From: Planctomycetaceae bacterium
Lineage (GTDB): Bacteria; Planctomycetota; Planctomycetia; Planctomycetales; Planctomycetaceae
DNA: 15,664 bases
Reading direction: 5' to 3'
Assembly (NCBI GenBank): GCA_016765335.1
Contig: JAESQE010000008.1
Location: 1 to 15,664, forward strand
Positions 1-5,980 of the stretch are shown in pieces. A program made the translations under genes and the position numbers. Positions within the stretch are counted from its first letter, which is position 1; the number at the start of each line of letters is the position of its first letter. The notes beneath the pieces are model-generated. The model was not told the origin of the DNA and did no database searches. It saw only the letters and a list, made by a program, of their open reading frames with translations.

Positions 1-545
1 TGATCATGGTGTCGATTGGGATTGATGCTTCGGTCATCCATCGGTTTCAAGAAGCAAGATCGCATAAGGGTGGGTATCGAGCATATATTCAGCCGATACT
101 CCGCGAGCTGTTTTCGCCTCGCCCTGCATCATTCTCGGTTGAGACCAATGCAAATCCCCCCTATTCACAAGCCGGAATTTTGATTGTTTCAAACCTTCGA
201 TCCTACGGCGGCGGATTGAATCCATGCCCTCACGCAAACCCGTGCGATGGGCAACTCGATGCTGTTGTTCTGCCGTGCCGATCCTCTTTGAACGCTGGCG
301 TTCAGTATGGATACCTTAAGATACGGAGATCAATGCCGAATACAAAGCGAATGATTGGCGAGCGGTTTCGTATTCAGTGTTCGGGATCATCAGCCTATGT
401 GCAAGTTGATGGCGAGAAGGCTGATCGGATTGATGGATTGGTCGACGGGAGGGTTGAAAGAGATCAATATCTTGATATTGCCCTAGATGGTTCCCAAATC
501 CTTATCCATAGCCCAGAATCGCACCATAGCCGAAATGTCCGATAA
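1..545 (+). CDS. Diacylglycerol/lipid kinase (YegS/BmrU-like), C-terminal part, 5' end off the window
   Basis: The reading frame is open from the window edge (first full codon at 3) to a TAA at 543-545, so the N-terminal nucleotide-binding domain is missing. The visible 180 residues match the C-terminal domain of the DAGK catalytic family: a Gly-Ile-Asp-Ala segment at the start (family form GxGFDA), a YGGG motif about 67 residues after the ATG at 6, followed by a P-x-A-x(3)-DG-x-LD segment, and a VQVDGE segment near the end. The family phosphorylates diacylglycerol or related lipids at the inner membrane. The stop codon lies inside the left arm of the Xer site, so the prophage sits immediately behind this gene. 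The last residues (SHHSRNVR) look poorly constrained. The family call is fairly secure; the substrate is unknown. Confidence 0.8.
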   Translation, partial: IMVSIGIDASVIHRFQEARSHKGGYRAYIQPILRELFSPRPASFSVETNANPPYSQAGILIVSNLRSYGGGLNPCPHANPCDGQLDAVVLPCRSSLNAGVQYGYLKIRRSMPNTKRMIGERFRIQCSGSSAYVQVDGEKADRIDGLVDGRVERDQYLDIALDGSQILIHSPESHHSRNVR

Positions 546-562
546 TGTATCTTCTGTTAAAT
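535..562 (+). repeat. dif: Left Xer recombination site (attL, dif-type)
   Basis: This is a 28-bp dif architecture: left arm ATGTCCGATAA, 6-bp core TGTATC, right arm TTCTGTTAAAT. E. coli dif has arms GGTGCGCATAA and TTATGTTAAAT around the core TGTATA, so the XerD-side arm differs at one base, the core at one base, and the XerC-side arm ends in the same ATAA. Core and right arm recur exactly at 8274-8290, 7.7 kb away. The left arm should be host sequence because it lies outside the prophage, and it is the more dif-like of the two left arms. Confidence 0.88.
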
Positions 563-566
563 TGCC

Positions 567-938
567 TTATTTATTACTGAAGTGCTTTGCTGCAATAGAG
601 TTATGTGCATCTATGATTTTATTTCGAGTTTCTTTATTTTCTCTGTTTTTTGGCCCCCAAACGCCCGGACGACCCCTTGTCATGGCGAATGGTGCATCTA
701 TCAACTGGTCAACTGGTATGAATCGGTCCCTTTCGTTACCGCCCGGCATGCCATCGACCACCAACAAACGGCCATCATCGATAAGCTGGCGGACTCTATT
801 GGAAGTCACAGACAACATTCTGGCAGCCGTAGGAATCGGAACGACCCCACCCGGATGATCCCGCATCATCCGAACCCACCACGCGAGCGAGCTATGGCGT
901 TGCTTGAGTTGCTTAATATACATCGATTTATTATCCAT
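567..938 (-). CDS. Small helix-turn-helix DNA-binding protein next to the Xer site
   Basis: The product is 123 aa from the ATG at 938. A helix-turn-helix with wing is readable at residues 35-75 (PIPTAARMLSVTSNRVRQLI, then a basic loop), similar to the MerR/excisionase-like fold. The C-terminal third is basic. The open frame extends upstream to 1091, but that extension runs through the terminator at 953-985 and is Phe/Cys-rich, so I reject it. No Shine-Dalgarno is visible before 938; ATG 923 is an alternative start. A possible promoter overlaps the terminator (TTGGTT, 17 nt, TACTAT with the -10 at 944-949), which would give a nearly leaderless message. It is the last prophage gene, and its stop is 4 bp inside the attL right arm. 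It may be a repressor or a directionality factor for Xer; the function is inferred from position only. Confidence 0.65.
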   Translation of the reverse strand: MDNKSMYIKQLKQRHSSLAWWVRMMRDHPGGVVPIPTAARMLSVTSNRVRQLIDDGRLLVVDGMPGGNERDRFIPVDQLIDAPFAMTRGRPGVWGPKNRENKETRNKIIDAHNSIAAKHFSNK

Positions 939-952
939 GAAAAATAGTACGC

Positions 953-985
953 AAAAAAAAGCCGAAAACCAAAGAGACTTTCGGC
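953..985 (-). terminator. Rho-independent terminator after the secretin gene
   Basis: Read on the minus strand, GCCGAAA and TTTCGGC (979-985 and 961-967) form a 7-bp stem around an 11-nt loop, followed directly by eight T residues (953-960). It ends the long structural operon and separates it from the HTH gene. Confidence 0.85.
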
Positions 986-1087
986 GAGCGTGAAAATGAG
1001 TAACACGATTCTTAATCATTTTGGTAGCAATGCAAAAAAAGAACGGTTCGAAGAACACGCTTCGCTCCCCAAAGCCAGGAGCGCACA
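986..1087 (-). other. Hairpin-rich segment downstream of the secretin gene (possible packaging signal)
   Basis: Between the secretin stop and the terminator, two alternative hairpins overlap: CGCTCC/GGAGCG (1063-1068 with 1078-1083) and CGAAG/CTTCG (1049-1053 with 1060-1064). On the minus strand they are followed by a T7 run at 1034-1040. In M13 the packaging hairpin lies just behind gene IV on the coding strand, the same position and strand as here. The segment could instead simply be a second terminator. There is no coding signal. Confidence 0.3.
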
Positions 1088-2362
1088 TCAATCGGATTCT
1101 GTACCAAATATTCGGCGTGCCTGAACCATAACAAGCAAGCTGGATTTATCCATCAAGCGACTCTCAGTACCGAATGACCTCTTCATACCCGGAATCCCTT
1201 TGTAATCAGATGATGTTTGCTCAGTTGAGAGCCCGGTGATAATGACCCATTCGCCATCCCTCATAATCACATCAGCAACAACAGACGATTGCTCCGTGAT
1301 CGGTGCATCTTGAACGAAGCCGACGACATTGCTGATACTCGGTTCGAGTTTCAATCGTACGCCCGCAGGAACACGCTCAGCCGCAACCTTGAGTGAAAAG
1401 CCAGCATCAACATAGTCATATCCAACGGTCGTTGTTGTGCCTTCTGGGCTTGTGCTGAATCGCGGTACCGGAACCCGACGACCTTGACTAATTTCAGATG
1501 TTGAACCTTCGAGAACATACAAAGTAGCCGTATTGTAAAGCACGGCATCGGATTGTATTTGTGTAGCCTCAGCAACAACCTGAACTACAAGTTGAGTCGT
1601 AGCAATCGACGAAAGCTCAGTTACATTCAAACCACCACGAGCCGAAAGATCCCAATCAAGGCCAAGATCACGCCGGAATGATTCAGTAACAGCGACTATA
1701 CGAACATTCAACTGCCAACCGTCCGGGCCTGTCTGCAAATGCTTCTCAAATCGTTTGACCTGCTCAAGATCCCGACGAGTACCACTCACGATCACACGAT
1801 CGTCTACGGCTTTGACGCGAGCGTCAGAGCCGAGTAGACCCGTAAGATCTTGGACAAGTTCAGATGCTGGTTTATACCCCGATCGCAGAACAATAAAATC
1901 AAAAGTCGATCGATCTTGACTCAAAAAACGAAGAGTCTGACCATCGTAATCCGCGACCATTCCGATGTATGCAGCAAGATCCTCAATCACATTTTGACCC
2001 GGTGCTTGATCATAACTCGCAGTCATCACCTTTGTAGAAGGAAGCTCTGGAACAAGTACAGAAATTTCAAGCTGATTCGCCACTTCATAAATTATTTGAG
2101 AAACAGGAGTGCCAAAAGCATCAAGAGAAACAACGCCAAGCCCCCACTCGCTACCGATAGACTGATCAAGGAGCTTCGAGGCTTCTACTTGGCCTTCCAG
2201 CATCGGCATCGAGTAACCCTGCAACTGAAGTTCTGACATCCTCTTTTGTACCCACTCTGAACGGCTCGGAGCCGAACTCCCACAGCCAATAAGCATTGCG
2301 TGCATCAAAAACCAAGCTGCGATTATCATCGGAAATATACAGTAACTGCGCATCCGTTCCAT
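1088..2362 (-). CDS. Phage secretin, pIV-like outer-membrane exit channel, lipoprotein form
   Basis: The product is 424 aa, close to M13 pIV (426 aa). It begins with a lipoprotein signal: a hydrophobic stretch and lipobox MLIGC with the lipidated cysteine at residue 27. A short N0-like domain (about 78-148) and an N1-like domain (about 152-212) precede the secretin C-domain (about 215-416), which ends in the typical DGEWVIITGL segment (369-378) and the GIPGMKRSFGT loop (389-399). The protein should form the multimeric ring through which the virion leaves. The start at 2362 is supported by GGGAG at 2372-2376, 9 nt upstream. The first 65 codons overlap the Zot gene in another frame by 197 bp. 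A terminator follows at 953-985. Confidence 0.92.
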   Translation of the reverse strand: MERMRSYCIFPMIIAAWFLMHAMLIGCGSSAPSRSEWVQKRMSELQLQGYSMPMLEGQVEASKLLDQSIGSEWGLGVVSLDAFGTPVSQIIYEVANQLEISVLVPELPSTKVMTASYDQAPGQNVIEDLAAYIGMVADYDGQTLRFLSQDRSTFDFIVLRSGYKPASELVQDLTGLLGSDARVKAVDDRVIVSGTRRDLEQVKRFEKHLQTGPDGWQLNVRIVAVTESFRRDLGLDWDLSARGGLNVTELSSIATTQLVVQVVAEATQIQSDAVLYNTATLYVLEGSTSEISQGRRVPVPRFSTSPEGTTTTVGYDYVDAGFSLKVAAERVPAGVRLKLEPSISNVVGFVQDAPITEQSSVVADVIMRDGEWVIITGLSTEQTSSDYKGIPGMKRSFGTESRLMDKSSLLVMVQARRIFGTESD

Positions 2363-3581
2363 CTAAAATATCTCCCACTTTTGTTGGTTGACCAGAAATC
2401 CAAGGCGTATCAGAAACCATCGACCAATGCGGCCAAACGATCGGAAGAAGAACCGATTCGCCAGTCACACCACGATCACCTACAGACTGAACGCCTGTCA
2501 AATAAGCACCCGCAACCAAAACCACAGCTGCGAGCAACAAGTACATTTTTGAAAAAACTGAACTCTTCTTCATATCGCTATCCTCTTTTTTGTCGTACAC
2601 CAAACCGCCTACATCTATGCCAGCCCTACGCCTACCTTCTTCGAGCTTTTTACGGAGTTGGCGGCTAGAACCAAGATGAGTTTCAGACGAATAAAACCGA
2701 TAATAAAGCTTCGAGCCGGGCAGGTTCGTAATGATCGTAAAAAACTCAACACTCCGATCCTTTTTCCCGTTTCCGTTCATTGATTTAGTCTGCTCATACT
2801 CTTCAGCAGCCATACGAGCGTAACCCATCGCCCTAAGCCCTATATGCTTGAAACGCAAAGGCCCAGCTATAACATCTTCATACCGATTCCAAATTATCCA
2901 AACATGATGAGCGAGCCGCCTAAACTCGATCGAGATATTCATCGCGTCCTGGGTAAGAACCCAAATCCAATGCGCATGATGACGACTCATTGTAATGTAG
3001 GAGAGCAAAAACTCCCGATCAGGATCGTGTGCCTGCTTCATCATGGGATGCCATTTTTGCACCTCATCAATAATGATAATCGCGGACGCTGGAATATGAT
3101 TCGCGTCCGGCCCATGATCCATCGGCGGATCATGAGTATGATCAAACCACGCGACAATCTGATTGATAAAAAAATGATCTTGACGCTGCAACTTTTTGAA
3201 CGATGGAGGATTCTCCAAATAATACTTCTGGCATGCCTCAAAAACTATTTGAACCTCCGAATCCGACATCGTACGAGGGTCCATACGATCAACTCGGTGT
3301 TTGAACTTTGCAAACTTGTCCTGCCTTCGCAAAAATGAACGCCAGTGATCTTCTGTCAGTTCATGCACCAGATTGGCCATAACCTCACCATGCCGAGTTC
3401 GGAGATACTTGCGTACGACTCGCCACTTAATCGGCAGATTCGTATAGACAGGTCTTGACTGCTCTTCAAGAATCTTAAACATCCGACGAACGGCAAAGTA
3501 CGATTTACCCGCACCCATCTTGCCCTCGAAGATTTCTAGACGAGACTCATACTCATGAATCTGTTTTGTTTTTCTTCCCAC
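2166..3581 (-). CDS. zot: Zot/pI-family assembly ATPase
   Basis: The product is 471 aa, longer than M13 pI (348 aa) or Vibrio Zot (399 aa). Walker A is GKMGAGKS at residues 20-27 and Walker B is IIIIDE at 168-173, followed by a WIWVLTQD segment (205-212) in the position of the family's sensor region. One membrane helix lies at about 346-365, leaving the ATPase in the cytoplasm and a C-terminal domain of about 105 residues in the periplasm, the pI topology. The family powers virion assembly and contacts the secretin. The start is GTG at 3581, with GAGGG about 8 nt upstream inside the end of the pVI gene, which implies translational coupling. Residues 407-471 are encoded in DNA that also encodes the secretin N-terminus. 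The name Zot is historical and does not imply a toxin here. Confidence 0.93.
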   Translation of the reverse strand: MGRKTKQIHEYESRLEIFEGKMGAGKSYFAVRRMFKILEEQSRPVYTNLPIKWRVVRKYLRTRHGEVMANLVHELTEDHWRSFLRRQDKFAKFKHRVDRMDPRTMSDSEVQIVFEACQKYYLENPPSFKKLQRQDHFFINQIVAWFDHTHDPPMDHGPDANHIPASAIIIIDEVQKWHPMMKQAHDPDREFLLSYITMSRHHAHWIWVLTQDAMNISIEFRRLAHHVWIIWNRYEDVIAGPLRFKHIGLRAMGYARMAAEEYEQTKSMNGNGKKDRSVEFFTIITNLPGSKLYYRFYSSETHLGSSRQLRKKLEEGRRRAGIDVGGLVYDKKEDSDMKKSSVFSKMYLLLAAVVLVAGAYLTGVQSVGDRGVTGESVLLPIVWPHWSMVSDTPWISGQPTKVGDILDGTDAQLLYISDDNRSLVFDARNAYWLWEFGSEPFRVGTKEDVRTSVAGLLDADAGRPSRSLEAP

Positions 3582-3584
3582 GAT

Positions 3585-3908
3585 TCAACCCTCAATAGTT
3601 GGAACCCAACCGATAATATAACGCATCAAAAGAACAGTTCCAGCAAAAGTAAGTGCGTTGAAATATATAAAAACGACCGGCCAAAACGGAAAAAACCAAG
3701 ACGCATCGCTGACGATTGCGTGAACAACAGCAGGTTCAACTAACTGAAAAAAGTCCGCAAGACCATCGGGAACAAGGGTCCAAACGGCAGGAACAATGCT
3801 ATCAATCGCAAAGCCTTTTACCCAATCGAGAAGCTCATACCAGAACCCGGTCTGAATACCGATTATGGTGCCAATCAACGAACCAATAAACATGATGATA
3901 CGAGTCAT
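3585..3908 (-). CDS. pVI-like minor coat / membrane protein
   Basis: The product is 107 aa, close to M13 pVI (112 aa). It has a hydrophobic N-terminus (about 2-20), a central amphipathic to hydrophobic stretch (about 33-60) and a strong membrane helix near 70-95. Its start overlaps the stop of the pIII-like gene in an ATGA at 3905-3908, and the Zot gene follows 3 bp after its stop. In Ff phages pVI pairs with pIII at the virion tip that is released last, and the gene order III-VI-I is the same here. The call rests on size, hydrophobicity and position; no sequence motif identifies it alone. Confidence 0.75.
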   Translation of the reverse strand: MTRIIMFIGSLIGTIIGIQTGFWYELLDWVKGFAIDSIVPAVWTLVPDGLADFFQLVEPAVVHAIVSDASWFFPFWPVVFIYFNALTFAGTVLLMRYIIGWVPTIEG

Positions 3909-5272
3909 TTCTTGAGTACCCTCATAACCAAATGAAAAGAATGAAGCGATGCCAAAATCATCAACGCGTACTTGACCAAATCACGGATTGGCTGCATCGG
4001 TGAAAAATCAACATAGACATCCATCGTATTTTCAACCATCGGAAGCGGTATCGACCAATCCCAAATCGGCGCAGGAGCTTCCTCATCCTCGAAGGCTGAA
4101 ATATCGGGAAGATGAAAAAGCTGATTATGCTCAACCATTTCGGCCTCTGTTTTAGCCTTCAAAGAAACAATCGCAGAAGTACCACTCTGAAATTGATACT
4201 CGTCCACATCGTCGGGAGGATCAGTATCCCCACCATCATCAACTTCATAGAAACGCTCATAAAGAGCCTGCAAATAGAAAGTTGAATCGTGTAAATACTC
4301 ATCAAACCGTTCCAAATACACAGCCAACTCAGCACCTTGGGTAACGATCACACGAAGAAAAGCATTCTCATCATACATCAAATCGAACGCATATCTGCCA
4401 AGTTGAATATCGATCGAACGAACATGCGAGTTGATATTATGTAGCTGTTGACCTGAATCGGCAGCCCACCGCACAAGCAAATCGAGGCGTGAAACTATCG
4501 CGATGCAACACTCGTCATCGGTTGGTGGATCGTCGGGGTAATCGTCGTCGCCCGGAACGGGTGGATCTGGATCATCTGGATCATCATCAGGATCTGGATC
4601 ATCTGGATCATCATCATCATCGGGAAGATCTGGAATGTCAGGACTATCGCGCGGATCAACATCCCCCGGGCCGGGAGGATCTGGATCGTCATCTGGATCT
4701 GGATCAATCGGTTCGCAGTTGCCACCGCTAAAAGAAACCGTTACGGTTTCGATTGTCATATACCCACCGCCATGCGTGACAGTCTCAGTCTTGCTAAAAC
4801 TGGAACAAGAACCGCCGCCCTCAAGGAATGTTATAGTTGGTGGATCCGGTGAGCCAACGCCACCCCATGATATAGTTGCTGAAGCTAAACCGTCTGAATT
4901 TGGACTGCGACCTATTATGACACCGGCAATTGGTATCGGCGCAGAATCAGTAAGAAAAGAGCAGCAAACATCATCATTCAGAGTTCTAAAACCATCAACA
5001 TCCACAACAATACCCGCATAAGTCTCAACGCCATCCGTTTCTATAGTGCCATCTAAAAAAATTGTCTCGCAAAGAGTAAGGCCACAATCCGAATCGAGAA
5101 AAGAACGCTTACTATACGAAACCGTTACAGTACCTACGCCGGGAATCTCGTCAAACTCGCATGTATCACAATCGTCCTGGGCAGATGAAATCGACGGAAG
5201 AATGAATGGAAGCAACAACAAGAATCGTTGCATCATGGCGTATGTTTTTAAAGTTACTGCAAGCCTTCTCAT
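3905..5272 (-). CDS. pIII-like adsorption (tip) protein with an Asp/Pro-rich linker
   Basis: The product is 455 aa. A signal peptide ends near residue 31 (LPSISSA, then QDD). The N-terminal domain (about 32-185) is Cys-containing and Gly/Thr-rich and should hold the receptor-binding function. Residues 186-254 form an extreme Asp/Pro low-complexity linker, ending at a Cys-Cys pair. The C-terminal domain (about 255-432) precedes a single membrane anchor (about 433-450) and a basic tail, LKK. This is the pIII layout, with the usual Gly-rich linker replaced by an acidic one. The ATG at 5272 overlaps the stop of the preceding gene (ATGA). An internal start at M13 or M14 would give a tidier signal peptide. 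The receptor cannot be predicted. Confidence 0.82.
   Translation of the reverse strand: MRRLAVTLKTYAMMQRFLLLLPFILPSISSAQDDCDTCEFDEIPGVGTVTVSYSKRSFLDSDCGLTLCETIFLDGTIETDGVETYAGIVVDVDGFRTLNDDVCCSFLTDSAPIPIAGVIIGRSPNSDGLASATISWGGVGSPDPPTITFLEGGGSCSSFSKTETVTHGGGYMTIETVTVSFSGGNCEPIDPDPDDDPDPPGPGDVDPRDSPDIPDLPDDDDDPDDPDPDDDPDDPDPPVPGDDDYPDDPPTDDECCIAIVSRLDLLVRWAADSGQQLHNINSHVRSIDIQLGRYAFDLMYDENAFLRVIVTQGAELAVYLERFDEYLHDSTFYLQALYERFYEVDDGGDTDPPDDVDEYQFQSGTSAIVSLKAKTEAEMVEHNQLFHLPDISAFEDEEAPAPIWDWSIPLPMVENTMDVYVDFSPMQPIRDLVKYALMILASLHSFHLVMRVLKK
4558..4700 (-). repeat. Degenerate short-unit repeat encoding the Asp/Pro linker
   Basis: On the plus strand this is a run of GGATCT/GGATCA/TCATCA units, including two near copies of ggatctggatcatctggatc at 4564-4583 and 4590-4609. 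It encodes Asp-Pro and Asp-Asp steps of the pIII-like linker. Such tracts change length easily by slippage, so linker length is likely variable between relatives. Confidence 0.75.
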
Positions 5273-5520
5273 GAATCACCCACCAACTGGCTGGTCGTCG
5301 GTAGGAACATACCGACCGCATGCCACGCAAAAAGAGCTATCAAAAAAACTACGACTACTGACATGACCAAAAGAAGAGCATCAGCATGTGAGTTGGCAAT
5401 CTCAAGCTGGGTGAGAGCCGAACCGACAGCACCGAGAAGCTGATCAACCTCAGCGTCAGACCAACCTTCCGAACTTGTCGCCCCACCGATCGGCGGATTT
5501 GATGGCGGTATATTTTGCAT
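5269..5520 (-). CDS. Small single-span membrane protein between coat and tip genes
   Basis: The product is 83 aa from the ATG at 5520: a polar, Pro- and Asp-containing N-terminus, an amphipathic helix (about 22-45) and one strong membrane helix (about 48-69). No Shine-Dalgarno is obvious; the frame stays open upstream to 5640, but that part overlaps the coat gene in another frame and does not look coding. A hairpin at 5529-5548 lies directly before the start. The stop overlaps the pIII start (ATGA), so it is in the tip-protein operon. It has no counterpart in M13 at this position. It may be a minor coat protein or an assembly factor; I do not recognise the family. Confidence 0.65.
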   Translation of the reverse strand: MQNIPPSNPPIGGATSSEGWSDAEVDQLLGAVGSALTQLEIANSHADALLLVMSVVVVFLIALFAWHAVGMFLPTTSQLVGDS

Positions 5521-5524
5521 AAAA

Positions 5525-5552
5525 CGAACGCCCGAAGTTATCCGGGCGAACG
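5525..5552 (-). terminator. Weak hairpin after the major coat gene
   Basis: CGCCCG (5543-5548 on the minus strand) pairs with CGGGCG (5529-5534) around an 8-nt loop, followed by TTCGTTTT rather than a clean T-run. M13 has a partial terminator just behind gene VIII that keeps coat expression above that of the tip genes. The same position suggests the same use here, but the signal is weak. Confidence 0.45.
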
Positions 5553-5566
5553 CGGTAATCACCAAA

Positions 5567-5839
5567 TCAACCCTTGAAAATATTCCCAATAGAGCGGAGA
5601 GCAGTCTTACCAAACTGGAGCGAGATCTTGGGGCCTGCAACCAAGATCAGAACAAGCACCGCAATAGCCATCACCGAAGTGATAATCGGTGCGAGATCGA
5701 AAGGCATTGCAATGGTAATTTCAGGATCATCAGCACCAGTTTGCGCAGATGCAGTAGATCCGGCCATGGCAAGGAGCATCGCCCCGGTCATCAGTGCAGC
5801 TTTTGGTCGTGCTACCATTTGAGTCAGATTCGTAAACAT
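5567..5839 (-). CDS. Major coat protein, pVIII-like
   Basis: The 90-aa precursor has a basic, hydrophobic signal peptide with cleavage predicted after Ala-Ser-Ala (residue 32), giving a mature protein of about 58 aa. The mature chain has the canonical coat layout: acidic N-terminus (QTGADDPE), hydrophobic span (about 49-70, rich in I/V/L/A) and a basic C-terminus (Lys71, Lys78, Arg82, Lys89) that would face the DNA. M13 pVIII has a 50-aa mature chain with the same charge order. The start at 5839 has GAGG 8 nt upstream (GAGGAAATAAA before ATG). The stop of the 43-aa gene lies 9 nt before the start, so the two are probably coupled. Confidence 0.9.
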   Translation of the reverse strand: MFTNLTQMVARPKAALMTGAMLLAMAGSTASAQTGADDPEITIAMPFDLAPIITSVMAIAVLVLILVAGPKISLQFGKTALRSIGNIFKG

Positions 5840-5848
5840 TTTATTTCC

Positions 5849-5980
5849 TCATTTCGTCGACATACCTTTGACAATTGAACTTAGATTTACATGCAATGTC
5901 GAGTACAGTAAACCTAAAAGACGCATTGAAACGCCGAGAGTCAATCCAGCTGAAATCATCTCTACGATCGAATCAATCAC
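5849..5980 (-). CDS. 43-aa hydrophobic protein, pVII/pIX-like minor coat candidate
   Basis: This gene is too short for usual ORF cut-offs. A GTG start at 5978-5980 overlaps the TGA of the replication gene (GTGA, 5977-5980) and has a strong GGAGG Shine-Dalgarno with 7-nt spacing. It runs 43 codons to a TGA at 5849-5851, 9 nt before the coat-protein start. The product (begins MIDSIVEMISAGLTLGVSMR) is one continuous hydrophobic/amphipathic segment with a short basic end, KGMSTK. M13 pVII (33 aa) and pIX (32 aa) are encoded just upstream of gene VIII and have the same character; they form the virion end that emerges first. It fills what would otherwise be an unexplained 137-bp gap. The assignment to pVII or pIX is inference. 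Confidence 0.75.
   Translation of the reverse strand: MIDSIVEMISAGLTLGVSMRLLGLLYSTLHVNLSSIVKGMSTK

Noticed and set aside
939..1091. N-terminal extension of the HTH protein, up to 174 aa in total
   Set aside because: It would read through the terminator hairpin and T-run and is Phe/Cys-rich without domain character; the ATG at 938 gives a coherent 123-aa protein.
2166..3581. Zonula occludens toxin as a virulence factor
   Set aside because: The protein is the normal inoviral assembly ATPase with pI topology; nothing supports a toxin role in this host.
4558..4700. Possible CRISPR or VNTR array
   Set aside because: The units are about 6 bp, have no spacers and lie inside a coding sequence.
4489..4731. 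Open frames on both strands with His/Asp/Leu or Met/Ile repeats
   Set aside because: They are shadows of the Asp/Pro linker repeat of the pIII-like gene; low-complexity DNA keeps several frames open.
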